From the NCBI GenBank assembly GCA_963785765.1, contig CAWAWM010000002.1, forward strand, positions 434,001-498,000: a stretch of 64,000 nucleotides of DNA, read 5' to 3'. Under the pieces are notes generated by a model. The model had not been told where the DNA came from and ran no database searches. It saw only the letters and a list, made by a program, of their open reading frames with translations. Both the position numbers and the translations under genes were made by a program. Source of the DNA: DATBGO01 sp963785765. Lineage in GTDB: Bacteria; Actinomycetota; Actinomycetes; Streptosporangiales; Streptosporangiaceae. Below are positions 9,057 through 19,127 of the stretch, piece by piece. The stretch's first letter is position 1. Each line of letters begins with the position of its first letter.

Positions 9057-10697
9057 GTGCCCCTACGGCCAGCGGCTGCGGGCGGCCGGAAAGGGGAAGC
9101 AGGCCAGAGTGGGACGGCCGTCTTGAGTACCTCCGTCGCCGGCGTTTCCCAGGAGACGCCACCCGGGCCGCGGGCCGAACCGACCCGGGCTACCCGGCTG
9201 CTCGGCTGGGCGGCCGCGGCGGCCATTACCGTTTCCATCCTGCTTATCGCGGCCGCCGCCGCTGCCGGGCCGAGCGCCGTGGTCGCGCCGATCGGCCGCA
9301 CCTGGCCGATGCCGCCATGGTGGTTCTCGCTGCACCCGTCGGATATATCGGTGGTGGGCGCCATCTATGCCGCCGTGATCCTCGGCGCCATCGGGGTGGG
9401 CTGCGGCCTGCTGGCCGTCCGGCGCGGGGCCCGGCCTGCCATCCGGGCGGTACTCGCAGGCACAGCCATCGCCGTCGCGGTCCTGACCGTGCTCCCGCCG
9501 GCCGGATCGACAGACAGCATCAGCTACGCGACATACGGCAGGATCGCCGATATCGGGCACAACCCCTACGTCATGACGCCGGCTCAGCTCCGCGCCAGCG
9601 GCGACCCGATCGGCCTGCAGACCACGCGGAACTGGGAGACCGACCCGTCCCTCTACGGCCCGCTGGCGACCGCGGCCCAGTGGGGCGCCGCCAAGCTGGG
9701 CGGCACCTCGATGGGGCGCATCATCTTCTGGCTGAAACTGCTGTTCGCGCTGGCATTCGGTGCGATCGCGCTCACCCTGGACCGGCTGCTGCGCGGTGAC
9801 CCGGCCGCGCGGGCCCGCGCTCACTTGCTGTGGTCGGTGAATCCGCTGATGCTCTGGGCCGTGCTTGGCGGCGGCCACATCGACGGGCTGGCCGCGGCGC
9901 TCGGGCTGATCGGCCTCGTCATCGCCCGCCCCAAGCCGCACCAGACCCTGATCAGCCCGGGCCGAGCCCTGGCGGCCGGGATGCTCGTCGGTGCCGCGGT
10001 CGCCATCAAGAGCCCGTTCGCCCTGCTGGTGATCGGGCTGGCCTGGGCCTTGCGGCGGTCATGGCGGACGCTGGCCGCCGGGGCAGCGGGAGTGGCCCTG
10101 GTGCTGGTGCCCGGTTACCTCATCGCCGGGCCAGCCGCTCTCAAGGACCTGAGCACTCGCGGCAGCAACCTGGTGACCTTCGACAGCTTCTGGCGCCTGT
10201 TCTACGCGCCCTTTGGCTACGACACAGAGCCACGCGGGCTGACCGTGATCGCCGCCGTGGCCTGCCTGGCCCTGGCCGGGCTGCTGGCCTGGCGGCTGCC
10301 GCCGGGGCCGCCCGGACTGCCGGCCATCAGGCCCGCTCTGGTGGCCGCGCTGGCCTGGCTGTTCATCTGGCCGCTGCAGCGAGCCTGGTACGACGTGATC
10401 ATGTTCGCCCTGCTGGCGCTCTTCCCCGCGACCCGCATCGACTGGCTGGTGCTGATCCGGTCGGTGCCGGCCACGCTGGACCTGGTGGCAGGCGGCGCCA
10501 CGCACCCGCTCAGCCCGGTCTGGCTGCACTGGACCAACAATCATCTGGGCAACGAGGGCACTCCCGTGGTCCGGCTCGCCGCCGTCGCCGCCCTGGTGTT
10601 GCTGTGCGCGACCGCAGCGTGGAACCCGCGGCCACGGTCACCTGGCCAGACCGGGCGGGTGGCGATCCCGCTGCTGTCGAGGCCGCAGCGGGACTAG
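9057..10697 (+). CDS. GT-C fold polyprenol-phosphate-mannose-dependent mannosyltransferase-like protein (MptB/GT87-like)
   Basis: Integral membrane protein of up to 546 residues with about 12 predicted helices. The first periplasmic loop carries STDSISYATYGRIADIGHNPYV, the arrangement seen in alpha-1,6-mannosyltransferases that use lipid-linked mannose (Asp in the DS motif as candidate catalytic residue; nPY conserved). A second conserved feature is NPLMLWAVLGGGHIDGLAAAL. Probably elongates a mannan-type glycolipid at the outer face of the membrane. The start is uncertain: GTG at 9057 has GGGGAG 17 bases upstream, and TTG at 9123 would give a shorter N-terminus. Substrate not determinable. 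Confidence 0.78.
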   Translation: MPLRPAAAGGRKGEAGQSGTAVLSTSVAGVSQETPPGPRAEPTRATRLLGWAAAAAITVSILLIAAAAAAGPSAVVAPIGRTWPMPPWWFSLHPSDISVVGAIYAAVILGAIGVGCGLLAVRRGARPAIRAVLAGTAIAVAVLTVLPPAGSTDSISYATYGRIADIGHNPYVMTPAQLRASGDPIGLQTTRNWETDPSLYGPLATAAQWGAAKLGGTSMGRIIFWLKLLFALAFGAIALTLDRLLRGDPAARARAHLLWSVNPLMLWAVLGGGHIDGLAAALGLIGLVIARPKPHQTLISPGRALAAGMLVGAAVAIKSPFALLVIGLAWALRRSWRTLAAGAAGVALVLVPGYLIAGPAALKDLSTRGSNLVTFDSFWRLFYAPFGYDTEPRGLTVIAAVACLALAGLLAWRLPPGPPGLPAIRPALVAALAWLFIWPLQRAWYDVIMFALLALFPATRIDWLVLIRSVPATLDLVAGGATHPLSPVWLHWTNNHLGNEGTPVVRLAAVAALVLLCATAAWNPRPRSPGQTGRVAIPLLSRPQRD

Positions 10698-10940
10698 CCG
10701 CCCGGCCCGGCGGGATCCGGCCGCTCGCGGGGCCGGACGCCGCACCGGCTGCGCCGCAGGCGAGCCATCGGGCCGCCCGGCGGTCGGCAACCCGCGTGAC
10801 AGAAGATAAGGGTGCTGCTGTTGCGTGCTGGGCCGGCGCCGGGACATCGGGTGCCGACTGCCCTCGGCGGTCAGGGCAGCTGGCGGCGGCCTGGAACGGG
10901 CCGCCATCATGGGACAGCGACCCGAGCCGGAGGGACCTGC

Positions 10941-12644
10941 ATGCGGACGGTTTGGCTGGAGCCCGACGGCTCCTGGCGCACGACGCTGCGGGGCCGCCAG
11001 GTGCTCTCCGATGCCAGGATCAACAAGGGAACGGCGTTCAGCGACGACGAGCGGCAGGCCCTGGGCGTCACCGGGCTGATCCCGTCCGGCCACGTCACGC
11101 TGGATCAGCAGGTCAACCGGGTCTACGCGCAGTACCTCATGCACCCGACCGACCTGGCCAAGAACGTGTATCTCACCGACGTGCACGATCGCAACGAGGT
11201 GCTCTTCTACCGGCTCCTGACCAGTCACCTGAGCGAAATGCTGCCTATCGTCTACACGCCGACCGTCGGCCAGGCGATCGAGCATTACAGCCACGAGTAC
11301 CGCCGGCCCCGTGGCGTCTATCTTTCCGTTGATCATCCCGACCTGATTGAATCCTCGCTCCGCGCTGCCGAGCTGGAGGCAGGCGACGTAGACCTCATCG
11401 TCGCTACCGATGCCGGAGCCATCCTGGGTATCGGGGACTGGGGCGTCGGCGGAATCCACATCGCGGTCGGCAAGCTCGCCGTCTACACCGCCGCGGGCGG
11501 GATCAACCCGGACCGGGCGCTCCCGGTCATGCTCGACGTCGGCACCGACCGGAAGAGCCTGCTGGATGACCCGCTCTACATCGGCAACCGCCACCCCCGG
11601 GTGCCGGCGGCCGACTATGACCGCTTCATGGATGCTTTCGTCGACGTGGTGGCCAGGCTCTTTCCCCGGGCGCTGCTGCACTGGGAAGACATCGGCGTCA
11701 ATAACGCCAGACGGCTGCTGGAGCGCTACCGGGACCGGCTGCTCACGTTCAATGACGACATCCAGGGCACCGGCGCGGTCAACCTGGCCGCCGTCCTGGC
11801 TGGGGTCCGGGTGGCCGGCACCGCGCTGACGGAGCACCGCATCGTGATCTTCGGCGCGGGCACCGCGGGTACCGGCATCGCGGACCAGCTGGCGGCCGCC
11901 ATGCGGGCCCAGGGCCTGACCTGGGAGCAGGCCAGGGCGCGGTTCTGGGCGGTTGACCGGCCTGGCCTGCTCACCACGAAGACGCCCGGGCTGAGCGAAT
12001 CCCAGCGCAGGTACGCACGTGATCATGCCGAGGTGGCTGGCTGGCCGGCCGACCAGCCGGACGGCGGCATCAGCCTGGCCGAGGTGGTCACGCGCATCCA
12101 TCCGACGATCCTGATCGGCACCTCGACGGTGGCGGGCGCCTTCACCGAGCAGATCGTGCGGGCGATGGCGGAGCACGCACCGCGGCCCATTATCTTGCCG
12201 ATGTCCAACCCGACATCGCTGTCCGAGGCGGCCCCGGCCGACTTGATCCGGTGGACCCGGGGCCAGGCCCTGGTGGCGACCGGCAGCCCCTTCGAGCCGG
12301 TGGATTACGAAGGTTCCCGCTACGCGATCGGCCAGGCGAACAACGCGCTGATCTTCCCCGGCCTCGGGCTCGGCGTCATTGCCGCCCGGGCCACCCGGGT
12401 GACCGACGGCATGCTCGCCGCCGCCGCTCACGCGGTGGCCGCCTTGGTCGACACGTCGGCGGCGGGCGCCCCGTTGCTGCCCCGGATGGCGGCGCTACAC
12501 GAGACGTCAGTGGCGGTGGCGGCGGCCGTCGCGACGGCTGCGGCGCAGGAGGGCGTGTCCGCCGCCGACCCCGGTGAGCACCTGCAGGACCGGATCAGAG
12601 CGCTGCTGTGGCAGCCGCTCTACCGGCCAGTCCGGCCGGCCTGA
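10941..12644 (+). CDS. NAD-dependent malic enzyme
   Basis: Cytosolic enzyme of 567 residues that oxidatively decarboxylates malate to pyruvate, feeding gluconeogenic and lipid precursor pools. It has the large-type malic enzyme architecture: LPIVYTPTVGQAIEHYSHEYRRPRG, ATDAGAILGIGDWGVGGI, the metal-site segment WEDIGVNNARRLLERYRDR, FNDDIQGTGAVNLAAVLAG, and the nucleotide-binding GAGTAGTGIAD. ATG at 10941 has GGAGGGA about 7 bases upstream. It stands between membrane-protein genes on the same strand with no obvious pathway partner. Confidence 0.94.
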   Translation: MRTVWLEPDGSWRTTLRGRQVLSDARINKGTAFSDDERQALGVTGLIPSGHVTLDQQVNRVYAQYLMHPTDLAKNVYLTDVHDRNEVLFYRLLTSHLSEMLPIVYTPTVGQAIEHYSHEYRRPRGVYLSVDHPDLIESSLRAAELEAGDVDLIVATDAGAILGIGDWGVGGIHIAVGKLAVYTAAGGINPDRALPVMLDVGTDRKSLLDDPLYIGNRHPRVPAADYDRFMDAFVDVVARLFPRALLHWEDIGVNNARRLLERYRDRLLTFNDDIQGTGAVNLAAVLAGVRVAGTALTEHRIVIFGAGTAGTGIADQLAAAMRAQGLTWEQARARFWAVDRPGLLTTKTPGLSESQRRYARDHAEVAGWPADQPDGGISLAEVVTRIHPTILIGTSTVAGAFTEQIVRAMAEHAPRPIILPMSNPTSLSEAAPADLIRWTRGQALVATGSPFEPVDYEGSRYAIGQANNALIFPGLGLGVIAARATRVTDGMLAAAAHAVAALVDTSAAGAPLLPRMAALHETSVAVAAAVATAAAQEGVSAADPGEHLQDRIRALLWQPLYRPVRPA

Positions 12645-12677
12645 CCCCCGCAGCCCGGGTTCCTCGCCGCCACGACA

Positions 12678-14921
12678 ATGCCCAGCCGAAATCCCGCCCC
12701 CGCCCGTGGCCCAGGCCCGGTCCGCCGGTACCTGGCCGGGCTGCGAGCGAGTGAGGCCTACCTGGCGCACGGAGTCCGGCATACCAGGTGGCTCGACCTC
12801 GGCCAGTTCAGATGGCATGACATCGAGCTGGCCCGGTCGGTCAGGGCCGCCCTCGGCGTGCTGGCCCCGCTGGCCATCGGCCTGGCCACGGGTCACAGCG
12901 CATACGGCAGCTTCGCGGCCCTGGGGGCGCTGCCCGCCGGCTTCGTGTCCTTCCGCGGCGTGACCAGGACCCGGGTCCTCGCGGTCGGCGCCGCAGCCGC
13001 CGGAATGGCCATCTCCACCTTCGCCGGGGCGACCTCGGCGTACGGCCTGCCGTGGCTGCTGGTGCCGGAAGTGATTATCTGGGCCTACCTGGTCGGCCTG
13101 ATCGCCGCCCTGGGAACCGGCGCCGGGGTGGTGGCGATGCAATGGGCGGTGGCCCTGCTGATCGGCAGTGCACTGCCACTCAGCCCAGGCCACGCGGCGG
13201 TCCGGGCGGGCCTGGTCCTGGCCGGCGGGCTGTGGCAGGGCACTCTGGTGGTGCTGTCCTGGCTGCTGACCAGGGGAAGCACCGAACGCGCCGCCCTGGC
13301 GGCCAGCTGCCAGGCGCTGAGCAGGTATGCCGCCGAACTCGGCGACGGTAAGCCAGGGCCGCCGCCGCCGGTCATGCTGCCAGGCACCAAGGCGCTCACC
13401 GACCCCAACCCATTACTCCGGACTGACGACCGGCTGCAGCTGACGGACCTGCTGGAAGAGGCGGAGCGCATCCGGTCCACACTGGCCGCCCTCGGGCCGG
13501 CCGCGCCAGCGGATACCGGACCGTCAGCTCGCGGGCTGGCCGGTCTGCTGGCCAGGGCCGCGCACGTACTGGGCGATATCGCGCTGGCGCTGACCGGCCG
13601 TCCCGCGGAGCGGGCCGGCGCGCTCGGCCGCGCCCGGCAGCGACTCGACCACGCGCCGCAGCTTTCCGACACCCGATCGCGGTGGGCCGCTGAGGCGCTA
13701 GCCGGCCAGCTTCGCGCGGCCATCAGGATCGCCGAGCGGCTGAGCGACGCCGAGCCTGACAGTGCCCGCCTCGGCTGGCGCGGCGGCGATGCCGACCTTG
13801 GCCGCGCCGGGCAGCGGGCGGCGCTGCTCACCCTGCGGGCCAGCCTCGGGCCGTCGTCCGAGGCAGGCCGGCACGCCATCAGGCTGGCGGCGGTAGCCGG
13901 CGCTACCGAGGCCCTGGTGCTCGCGGCCCGGCTGGGACACGGCTACTGGGGGGTGATCACCGTCTTCATCGTCCTCAAGCCCGACTACGGCTCGACGCTG
14001 CAGCGCGGCCTGCAGCGGGCGGCGGGGACGATTGCCGGCGCCTGGCTCGGTGTCGCGACGGCGGAACTGGCCCGGGCCGGGTCTGCGGCCATGCTGGCCG
14101 GTATCGGCGTGTCACTGATCGTGGCCTACGCCGTGTTCACGGTGAACTACCTGCTGTATGCGGTCTTTCTGACCGATTTTCTGGTCGTGCTGCTGGCCTT
14201 GCTCGGGCTTCCCGCGGAGCAGACCGCGCTGGCCCGGCTGAGCTGGACCGGAATCGGCGTCGCGGTCGCGGTGGCCGGCTACTTGCTGTGGCCGACCTGG
14301 GAGGGTCCCGCGGCCAGCGAGAAGTTCGCCTGGCTGCTGGAGTCCCAGGGTCGTTACGCGAACGCGCTGCTGCGGGCCTACTCCAGGCCGGCCAGCGCCG
14401 ATCCGGCCCGGCTACGGTCGCTCCAGCTCGCCGCCCGGCGGGCCCGTGGTGACGCGGAAGCCTCGGCCGACCGGCTGGCCGACGAGCCGGCCTGGCCGCC
14501 GATGACGCCACCGCTGGCCACCGCGCTGACCTCGGCGGTGCGGAGATTCGCCCAGGCTGCGCTGACCCTCGACGCCGCCGTGGCGGCGCGGCGCAAGCGC
14601 GAGGCAGCAGAGCCTGACCCGGTGCAGCCCGCGCTCGACCGGCTCGGTGACGGCCTGGCGCTGACCACCAGCGGGCTCGCCAGGTCACTGCGGTCGCTGC
14701 GGCCGCCCGAGGACCTGCCACGGCTGCGGGAACTGCACAACGGCGTCGCTGCCGAGCGCGGCGCATCCGCGGCACTGCTGGGCGCCACCGACGGCCTGGT
14801 GGATTCGGCCAACACCGCGGCTGACGTGCTGGCCCGCCAGCTCGGCCCCGGCCGCCCCGACCGTGGCCCCGACAACGGCCCCGACGACGGCCCCGACCGC
14901 CGCCCCGACGGCACGCGCTGA
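12678..14921 (+). CDS. FUSC-family membrane protein (aromatic-acid exporter-like)
   Basis: Protein of 747 residues with two hydrophobic blocks: residues about 50-200 and about 410-540, each with several membrane helices, separated and followed by helical cytosolic segments. The second block opens with GYWGVITVFIVLKPDYGSTLQRGLQRAAGT, a hallmark of the FUSC/YccS/AaeB superfamily. Such proteins are thought to export aromatic acids or similar weak acids. The tail is an Asp/Pro/Gly repeat (PDRGPDNGPDDGPDRRPDG). It starts 33 bases after the malic enzyme gene and may be cotranscribed. Confidence 0.85.
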   Translation: MPSRNPAPARGPGPVRRYLAGLRASEAYLAHGVRHTRWLDLGQFRWHDIELARSVRAALGVLAPLAIGLATGHSAYGSFAALGALPAGFVSFRGVTRTRVLAVGAAAAGMAISTFAGATSAYGLPWLLVPEVIIWAYLVGLIAALGTGAGVVAMQWAVALLIGSALPLSPGHAAVRAGLVLAGGLWQGTLVVLSWLLTRGSTERAALAASCQALSRYAAELGDGKPGPPPPVMLPGTKALTDPNPLLRTDDRLQLTDLLEEAERIRSTLAALGPAAPADTGPSARGLAGLLARAAHVLGDIALALTGRPAERAGALGRARQRLDHAPQLSDTRSRWAAEALAGQLRAAIRIAERLSDAEPDSARLGWRGGDADLGRAGQRAALLTLRASLGPSSEAGRHAIRLAAVAGATEALVLAARLGHGYWGVITVFIVLKPDYGSTLQRGLQRAAGTIAGAWLGVATAELARAGSAAMLAGIGVSLIVAYAVFTVNYLLYAVFLTDFLVVLLALLGLPAEQTALARLSWTGIGVAVAVAGYLLWPTWEGPAASEKFAWLLESQGRYANALLRAYSRPASADPARLRSLQLAARRARGDAEASADRLADEPAWPPMTPPLATALTSAVRRFAQAALTLDAAVAARRKREAAEPDPVQPALDRLGDGLALTTSGLARSLRSLRPPEDLPRLRELHNGVAAERGASAALLGATDGLVDSANTAADVLARQLGPGRPDRGPDNGPDDGPDRRPDGTR

Positions 14922-14955
14922 GCAGGTATCCCGGCGCGGCCGCCGGAGCGCCTGG

Positions 14956-17601
14956 TCACAGGCGCGGGTCGACCGGCTCGCTCTCCATGGCCAGGACACC
15001 GAACACGCACTCGTGCACCCGGTGGAGCGGCTCGCCGGCCACGAACCGCTCCAGCGCCTCGACCCCGAGCGCGAACTCGCGGACCGCCAGCGAGCGCTTA
15101 TGGCCGAGCGAACGCGACCTGAGCCTGGACAGGTTGGCCTCGGCGGTGTATTCGGGCCCGTAAATGATGCGCAGGTACTCACGGCCGCGGCATTTGATCC
15201 CCGGCTGCGCCAGGCCCTTGGGCCCGCGGTGGACCACGCCGGACGGCTTGACCACCATCCCCTCACCGCCCGCCCCGGTGAGCTCCTGCCACCAGTCGGT
15301 GGCCGCCGCCACGGCGCGCTGCGCGGCGGCGGACGGAGCCAGGGTGACCGTGATCGACTGGGTCCGCCGCAGCGTTCCCTCAGCCCGCCCGCAGAGCCTG
15401 CCCAGCACGTCAAGGTGCCAGTGATGATCGCGCAGCGCGTGCACGGAGCCTTCGCCGGCCAGAATCTGGAACGGCGCGAGCCTGAGGTCGTCGACGGAGC
15501 CGACCGGCCAGCAGTAGCGGCGGTAGGCATCGACGAACTGGCGTGCCATCACCGAGCGCTGGGCGGAGCGCTCGGCCAGATCGCCCACATCGATGCCGCG
15601 GGCTGCTGCCTGGCCGGCGGCCGCGGTCTCGGCGTCGAGCGCCGCGATGGCCGCCGCGCCGACCGGAGCGTACTGGCCGCGCAGCAGCTCGGCGGCCTTC
15701 GCTGACCAGGGCAGCAGCTCGCAGTCGAGGGCGAGCCAGTCGGTGCCGAGTTCGTCCCACAGGCCCGCGCCGCTGATCGCGGCGGTGACCCGCCGCAACA
15801 GTTCCTGCTCGGTGGCCTGATCCGCGAAGAACGCGCGCCCGGTGCGGGTGTAGATCACGCCGGACGGGGCGTCGGAGATGCCGAACCTGCGGCTGGCGAC
15901 GGATTCGTCCCGGCAGGCCAGCACGACGGCCCGGGAACCCATGTGCTTCTCCTCGCAGACCACCTCGGCGACGCCGGCGGCCTGGTAGGCGCTGAACGCC
16001 TCCGCCGGGTGCTCCAGCAGCCCGGGCAGGCTGGAGGTGCCGGTCGGGGACATGGTCGGCGGGAGGTAGATCAGCCAGCGGGGATCGATCGCGAACCGGC
16101 TCATCACCTCGAGCGCCGCGATCGCGTTCTCCTCGCGGACCGTTACGGTGCTGCCGGTCAGCCTGGTCTCGACCTGCCGTTTGCCTGCTACGTCGGTGAT
16201 GTCGAGATCAACAGGCGCGCGGCGCGCGGTACCGCCCGCCGGCCGGGCCGCGCCGATGTCACCGGCCGCGCCATCGCCCGCCGCCGCGCCGTTCCCTTCC
16301 TCAGCTGGCGCGCCGCGGCCGGCCGGGCCGGGATCGCCGAGGGGCCTGGCCGGCTCGTAGTAGACGGCCCTGGCCGGCACCGAGACGAGCTCGCGCTCGG
16401 GGTAGCGCAGTGCCGTCAGGGCGCCGCCGAACACGCAACCGGTGTCCACGCAGATCGTGCCGTTGAGCCAGTCAGCCTGCCGGACCGGCGTGTGCCCGTA
16501 GACCACCATGGCCTGGCCGCGATACTCAGTTGCCCACGGGTACCGAACGGGGAGCCCGTACTCATCGGTCTCTCCGGTGGTATCGCCGTACAGCGAGAAC
16601 GCCCGGACTGCCGCGGAAGCGCGGCCGTGCAGGTCGGCAGGAAGTCCGGCGTGCGCGACGACCAGCTTGCCGTCGTCCAGCACGAAATGGCCGACCAGCC
16701 GGTCCATGAAGGCAATGGCCTGCCGGGTGAACTCCGGGGGCTCGGCGGCGAGCTGCGCCAGGCTCTCGGCGAGTCCATGACTGACGCTGACGTCCCGTCC
16801 CCGCAGCGCCCGCACCAGCTTGACCTCGTGATTTCCGGCCACTGACCAGCCGGAGCCTTCGGCGGCCATGCCCATCACCAGCCGGAGCACGGCCGGTGTC
16901 GCCGGTCCCCGGTCCACGAGGTCACCCAGGAAGACGGCCGTCCTGCCGTCCGGATGCCTGGCGGAGCCGCCGCCGGCGTCCACCGTGTAGCCGAGCTTGG
17001 TCAGCAGTTCGGTCAGCTCGTCGAAGCAGCCGTGCACGTCGCCGATGATGTCGAACGGCCCGTGGTCGGACCTGCGGTCATTCCAGAGCGGCTCGCGCTC
17101 GATCAGCGCCGAGGCGATCTCAGCCTCGCCGGACAGGACGAACTCCCGGTGGAAGCCCTCCCGGCGCAGCCCGCGCAGGCCGCGGCGGAGCTGGTCCTGC
17201 TGCTGGCGCAGCACATGAGCGCCGAACGCCCGGTCCGCGCGTCCGGCGTTCCTGGCGGCGCACACATCCGCTGGTACGTCGAGGACGATCGCGACGGCCA
17301 GCACATGATGCCTTCTGGCCAGCTCGATCAGGGACTTGCGCGCGGCCGGCTGGACGCTGGTCGCGTCCACCACGGTGAGCCCGCCGGCGGCCAGGCGCTT
17401 GCCCGCGATGAAGTGCAGCACGTCGAAGGCATCGCGGGTCGCCGACTGGTCGCCGGGATCGTCGCTGACCAGCCCGCGGCAGAAGTCCGACGAGATGACC
17501 TCGGTGGGCCGGAAATGCTGCGCCGCGAAGGTCGACTTGCCAGACCCGGTGGCGCCGATCAGCACCACCAGTGACAGATCGGGGATCTTGATAGTCGTCA
17601 T
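14956..17601 (-). CDS. pnkp: Polynucleotide kinase-phosphatase-ligase of bacterial RNA repair
   Basis: Trifunctional RNA end-healing protein of 881 residues. Residues 1-170 form the 5'-kinase, with P-loop GATGSGKST at about 16-24. The next section is a metallophosphoesterase (GDVHG, GDLVDRGP, GNHE, and a GHTP-type histidine) that removes 2',3'-cyclic or 3' phosphates. The C-terminal third is an adenylyltransferase/ligase-like domain with nucleotidyl lysine K552 in EEKHMGS. A Gly/Ala-rich linker at about residues 425-465 is an unusual insert. ATG overlaps the hen1 stop by 4 bases, so the two are translationally coupled. With Hen1 it repairs ribotoxin-cleaved tRNA. Confidence 0.95.
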   Translation of the reverse strand: MTTIKIPDLSLVVLIGATGSGKSTFAAQHFRPTEVISSDFCRGLVSDDPGDQSATRDAFDVLHFIAGKRLAAGGLTVVDATSVQPAARKSLIELARRHHVLAVAIVLDVPADVCAARNAGRADRAFGAHVLRQQQDQLRRGLRGLRREGFHREFVLSGEAEIASALIEREPLWNDRRSDHGPFDIIGDVHGCFDELTELLTKLGYTVDAGGGSARHPDGRTAVFLGDLVDRGPATPAVLRLVMGMAAEGSGWSVAGNHEVKLVRALRGRDVSVSHGLAESLAQLAAEPPEFTRQAIAFMDRLVGHFVLDDGKLVVAHAGLPADLHGRASAAVRAFSLYGDTTGETDEYGLPVRYPWATEYRGQAMVVYGHTPVRQADWLNGTICVDTGCVFGGALTALRYPERELVSVPARAVYYEPARPLGDPGPAGRGAPAEEGNGAAAGDGAAGDIGAARPAGGTARRAPVDLDITDVAGKRQVETRLTGSTVTVREENAIAALEVMSRFAIDPRWLIYLPPTMSPTGTSSLPGLLEHPAEAFSAYQAAGVAEVVCEEKHMGSRAVVLACRDESVASRRFGISDAPSGVIYTRTGRAFFADQATEQELLRRVTAAISGAGLWDELGTDWLALDCELLPWSAKAAELLRGQYAPVGAAAIAALDAETAAAGQAAARGIDVGDLAERSAQRSVMARQFVDAYRRYCWPVGSVDDLRLAPFQILAGEGSVHALRDHHWHLDVLGRLCGRAEGTLRRTQSITVTLAPSAAAQRAVAAATDWWQELTGAGGEGMVVKPSGVVHRGPKGLAQPGIKCRGREYLRIIYGPEYTAEANLSRLRSRSLGHKRSLAVREFALGVEALERFVAGEPLHRVHECVFGVLAMESEPVDPRL

Positions 17602-18995
17602 CGCCGGAACACCGCCAGCTGGGACGGGCTGCCGAGGCTCGGATCCGCTGGCCCGATCCCGGACAGCTCAGCCTGGTATCCGTTCCGGACCGCGACACCT
17701 GCCGACCAGCGGGCGAACTGCTCCCGCGTCCACTCGAAACGATGATCGCCGTGGCGCATGGTCCCGGCCGGCAGGCCGTCGAACAATACGTTGTACTCCG
17801 CGTTCGGGGTGGTCAGGATGACGGTCCCGGGCTGGGCGTGACCGAAGACAGCCCGCTCGAAAGCGCCGAGGCGGGGCGGGTCCAGATGCTCGATGACCTC
17901 AACGACAGCGGCTGCGTCGAACCCGCGCAGCCTGCTGTCGGTATAGGTGAGCGAGCCCTGCAGCAACTCGATCCGGCTGCGCTGCCGCGGGGCCATCGTG
18001 TCGAGGTGAATTCTCCTGGCCGCGCCCTGCAGGGCCCGGTAGGACACGTCCAGCCCGATGATGCGCTGCAGGCCCTGCTCGGCGAGCAGCACCTCCAGCA
18101 GCCGACCCGCGCCGCAGCCCAGGTCGAGGACGCTGCGCGCGCCGGCCGCCCTGATCACGTCGAGCACCGCAGACAGTCGCTGCGCCTGCAGGCTGATGGC
18201 CTGCTCCACGGACTCCTCCGCGGCGTCGGCCTGCTGGTCAGCGCGATCAGGATCGCCCGCCTCATCTGCGAAGAGCCTGGCCAGCGCGTCCCTGGTGAGC
18301 CGCTGGTCGTGACGGAGATAGCGCCGGGTGATCAGCTCCCGGTCCGGATGCGCGGCCAGCCATTCGCCGCCCCGGCGCAGCAGCTTGTCCACTTCGTCGG
18401 CGGAGACCCAGTAGTGCTTGTCATCGTCGAGCACCGGAAGCAGCACGAAGAGATGGCCGAGCACATCACGCAGGCGCAGGGTGGCCGTCAGGCGCATCGC
18501 GAGGTACTGGCTGTCACCCCAGTCGGGGAACTTCGGGTCCAGCGGCAGCGGCGTAGCTTCGAGGCCGTATCCCAGCGGCTCGAACAGGCGGCGCGCCAGT
18601 GCCTCGCCGCCGCGGCACGGCACCACTGGCATCGTGATCTCCAGCGGGATGGCCTGATCGGCCAGCTGCTGCCGCTCCTTGCTGCGGCCGCTCAGCGCGG
18701 TACCGAACAGCCTGCCGAGTGCCACGGCGAGGAACGACGACACGGCGTAGGGGCGGTCGTTGACGTAGCTGGCCAGGGCGAACTGGCCGCCAGGCACGCG
18801 CCCGCGGGCCACCAGGCCGATCGGGTCGACGTCCACCAGGACAGCGGCCGAGCACCGCTCGTCGCTCGCCTCGGGGTAGAAGACCTGCGCCGTACCGAAA
18901 CCCATGTCGGCCAGGTGCCGGTGACCGGGGTTCTTGTGCAGCAGGAATCCCAGGTCGGTCGCGGGCCGGTGCGTCGTGGAGATCGTCAGGAGCAA
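17598..18995 (-). CDS. hen1: 3'-terminal RNA ribose 2'-O-methyltransferase Hen1
   Basis: Bacterial Hen1 marks repaired RNA by 2'-O-methylating the 3'-terminal ribose at the cleavage site, which prevents renewed cutting. The protein has a Hen1 N-terminal domain (LLTISTTHRPATDLGFLLHKNP) that stimulates Pnkp ligation, and a C-terminal SAM domain with VLDLGCGAG and the metal-binding EVIEHLDPPRL. I chose TTG at 18995 (protein MLLTIS, 465 residues) since AAGGAG lies 8 bases upstream and homologues begin there; GTG at 19004 overlaps that Shine-Dalgarno. First gene of the hen1-pnkp operon. Confidence 0.95.
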   Translation of the reverse strand: MLLTISTTHRPATDLGFLLHKNPGHRHLADMGFGTAQVFYPEASDERCSAAVLVDVDPIGLVARGRVPGGQFALASYVNDRPYAVSSFLAVALGRLFGTALSGRSKERQQLADQAIPLEITMPVVPCRGGEALARRLFEPLGYGLEATPLPLDPKFPDWGDSQYLAMRLTATLRLRDVLGHLFVLLPVLDDDKHYWVSADEVDKLLRRGGEWLAAHPDRELITRRYLRHDQRLTRDALARLFADEAGDPDRADQQADAAEESVEQAISLQAQRLSAVLDVIRAAGARSVLDLGCGAGRLLEVLLAEQGLQRIIGLDVSYRALQGAARRIHLDTMAPRQRSRIELLQGSLTYTDSRLRGFDAAAVVEVIEHLDPPRLGAFERAVFGHAQPGTVILTTPNAEYNVLFDGLPAGTMRHGDHRFEWTREQFARWSAGVAVRNGYQAELSGIGPADPSLGSPSQLAVFRR

Positions 18996-19127
18996 AACAC
19001 TCACTCCTTACGGCCGCTTACCGCGCGGCAGGATTGCCGCGACCGGGACAAAGGCTAGCCGGTCCGGGCTACCGGGCCCGACTGCTTTTGCGAGCCGGCC
19101 GCTCCGCGCCCGCGCCTGCGGTCTCGG

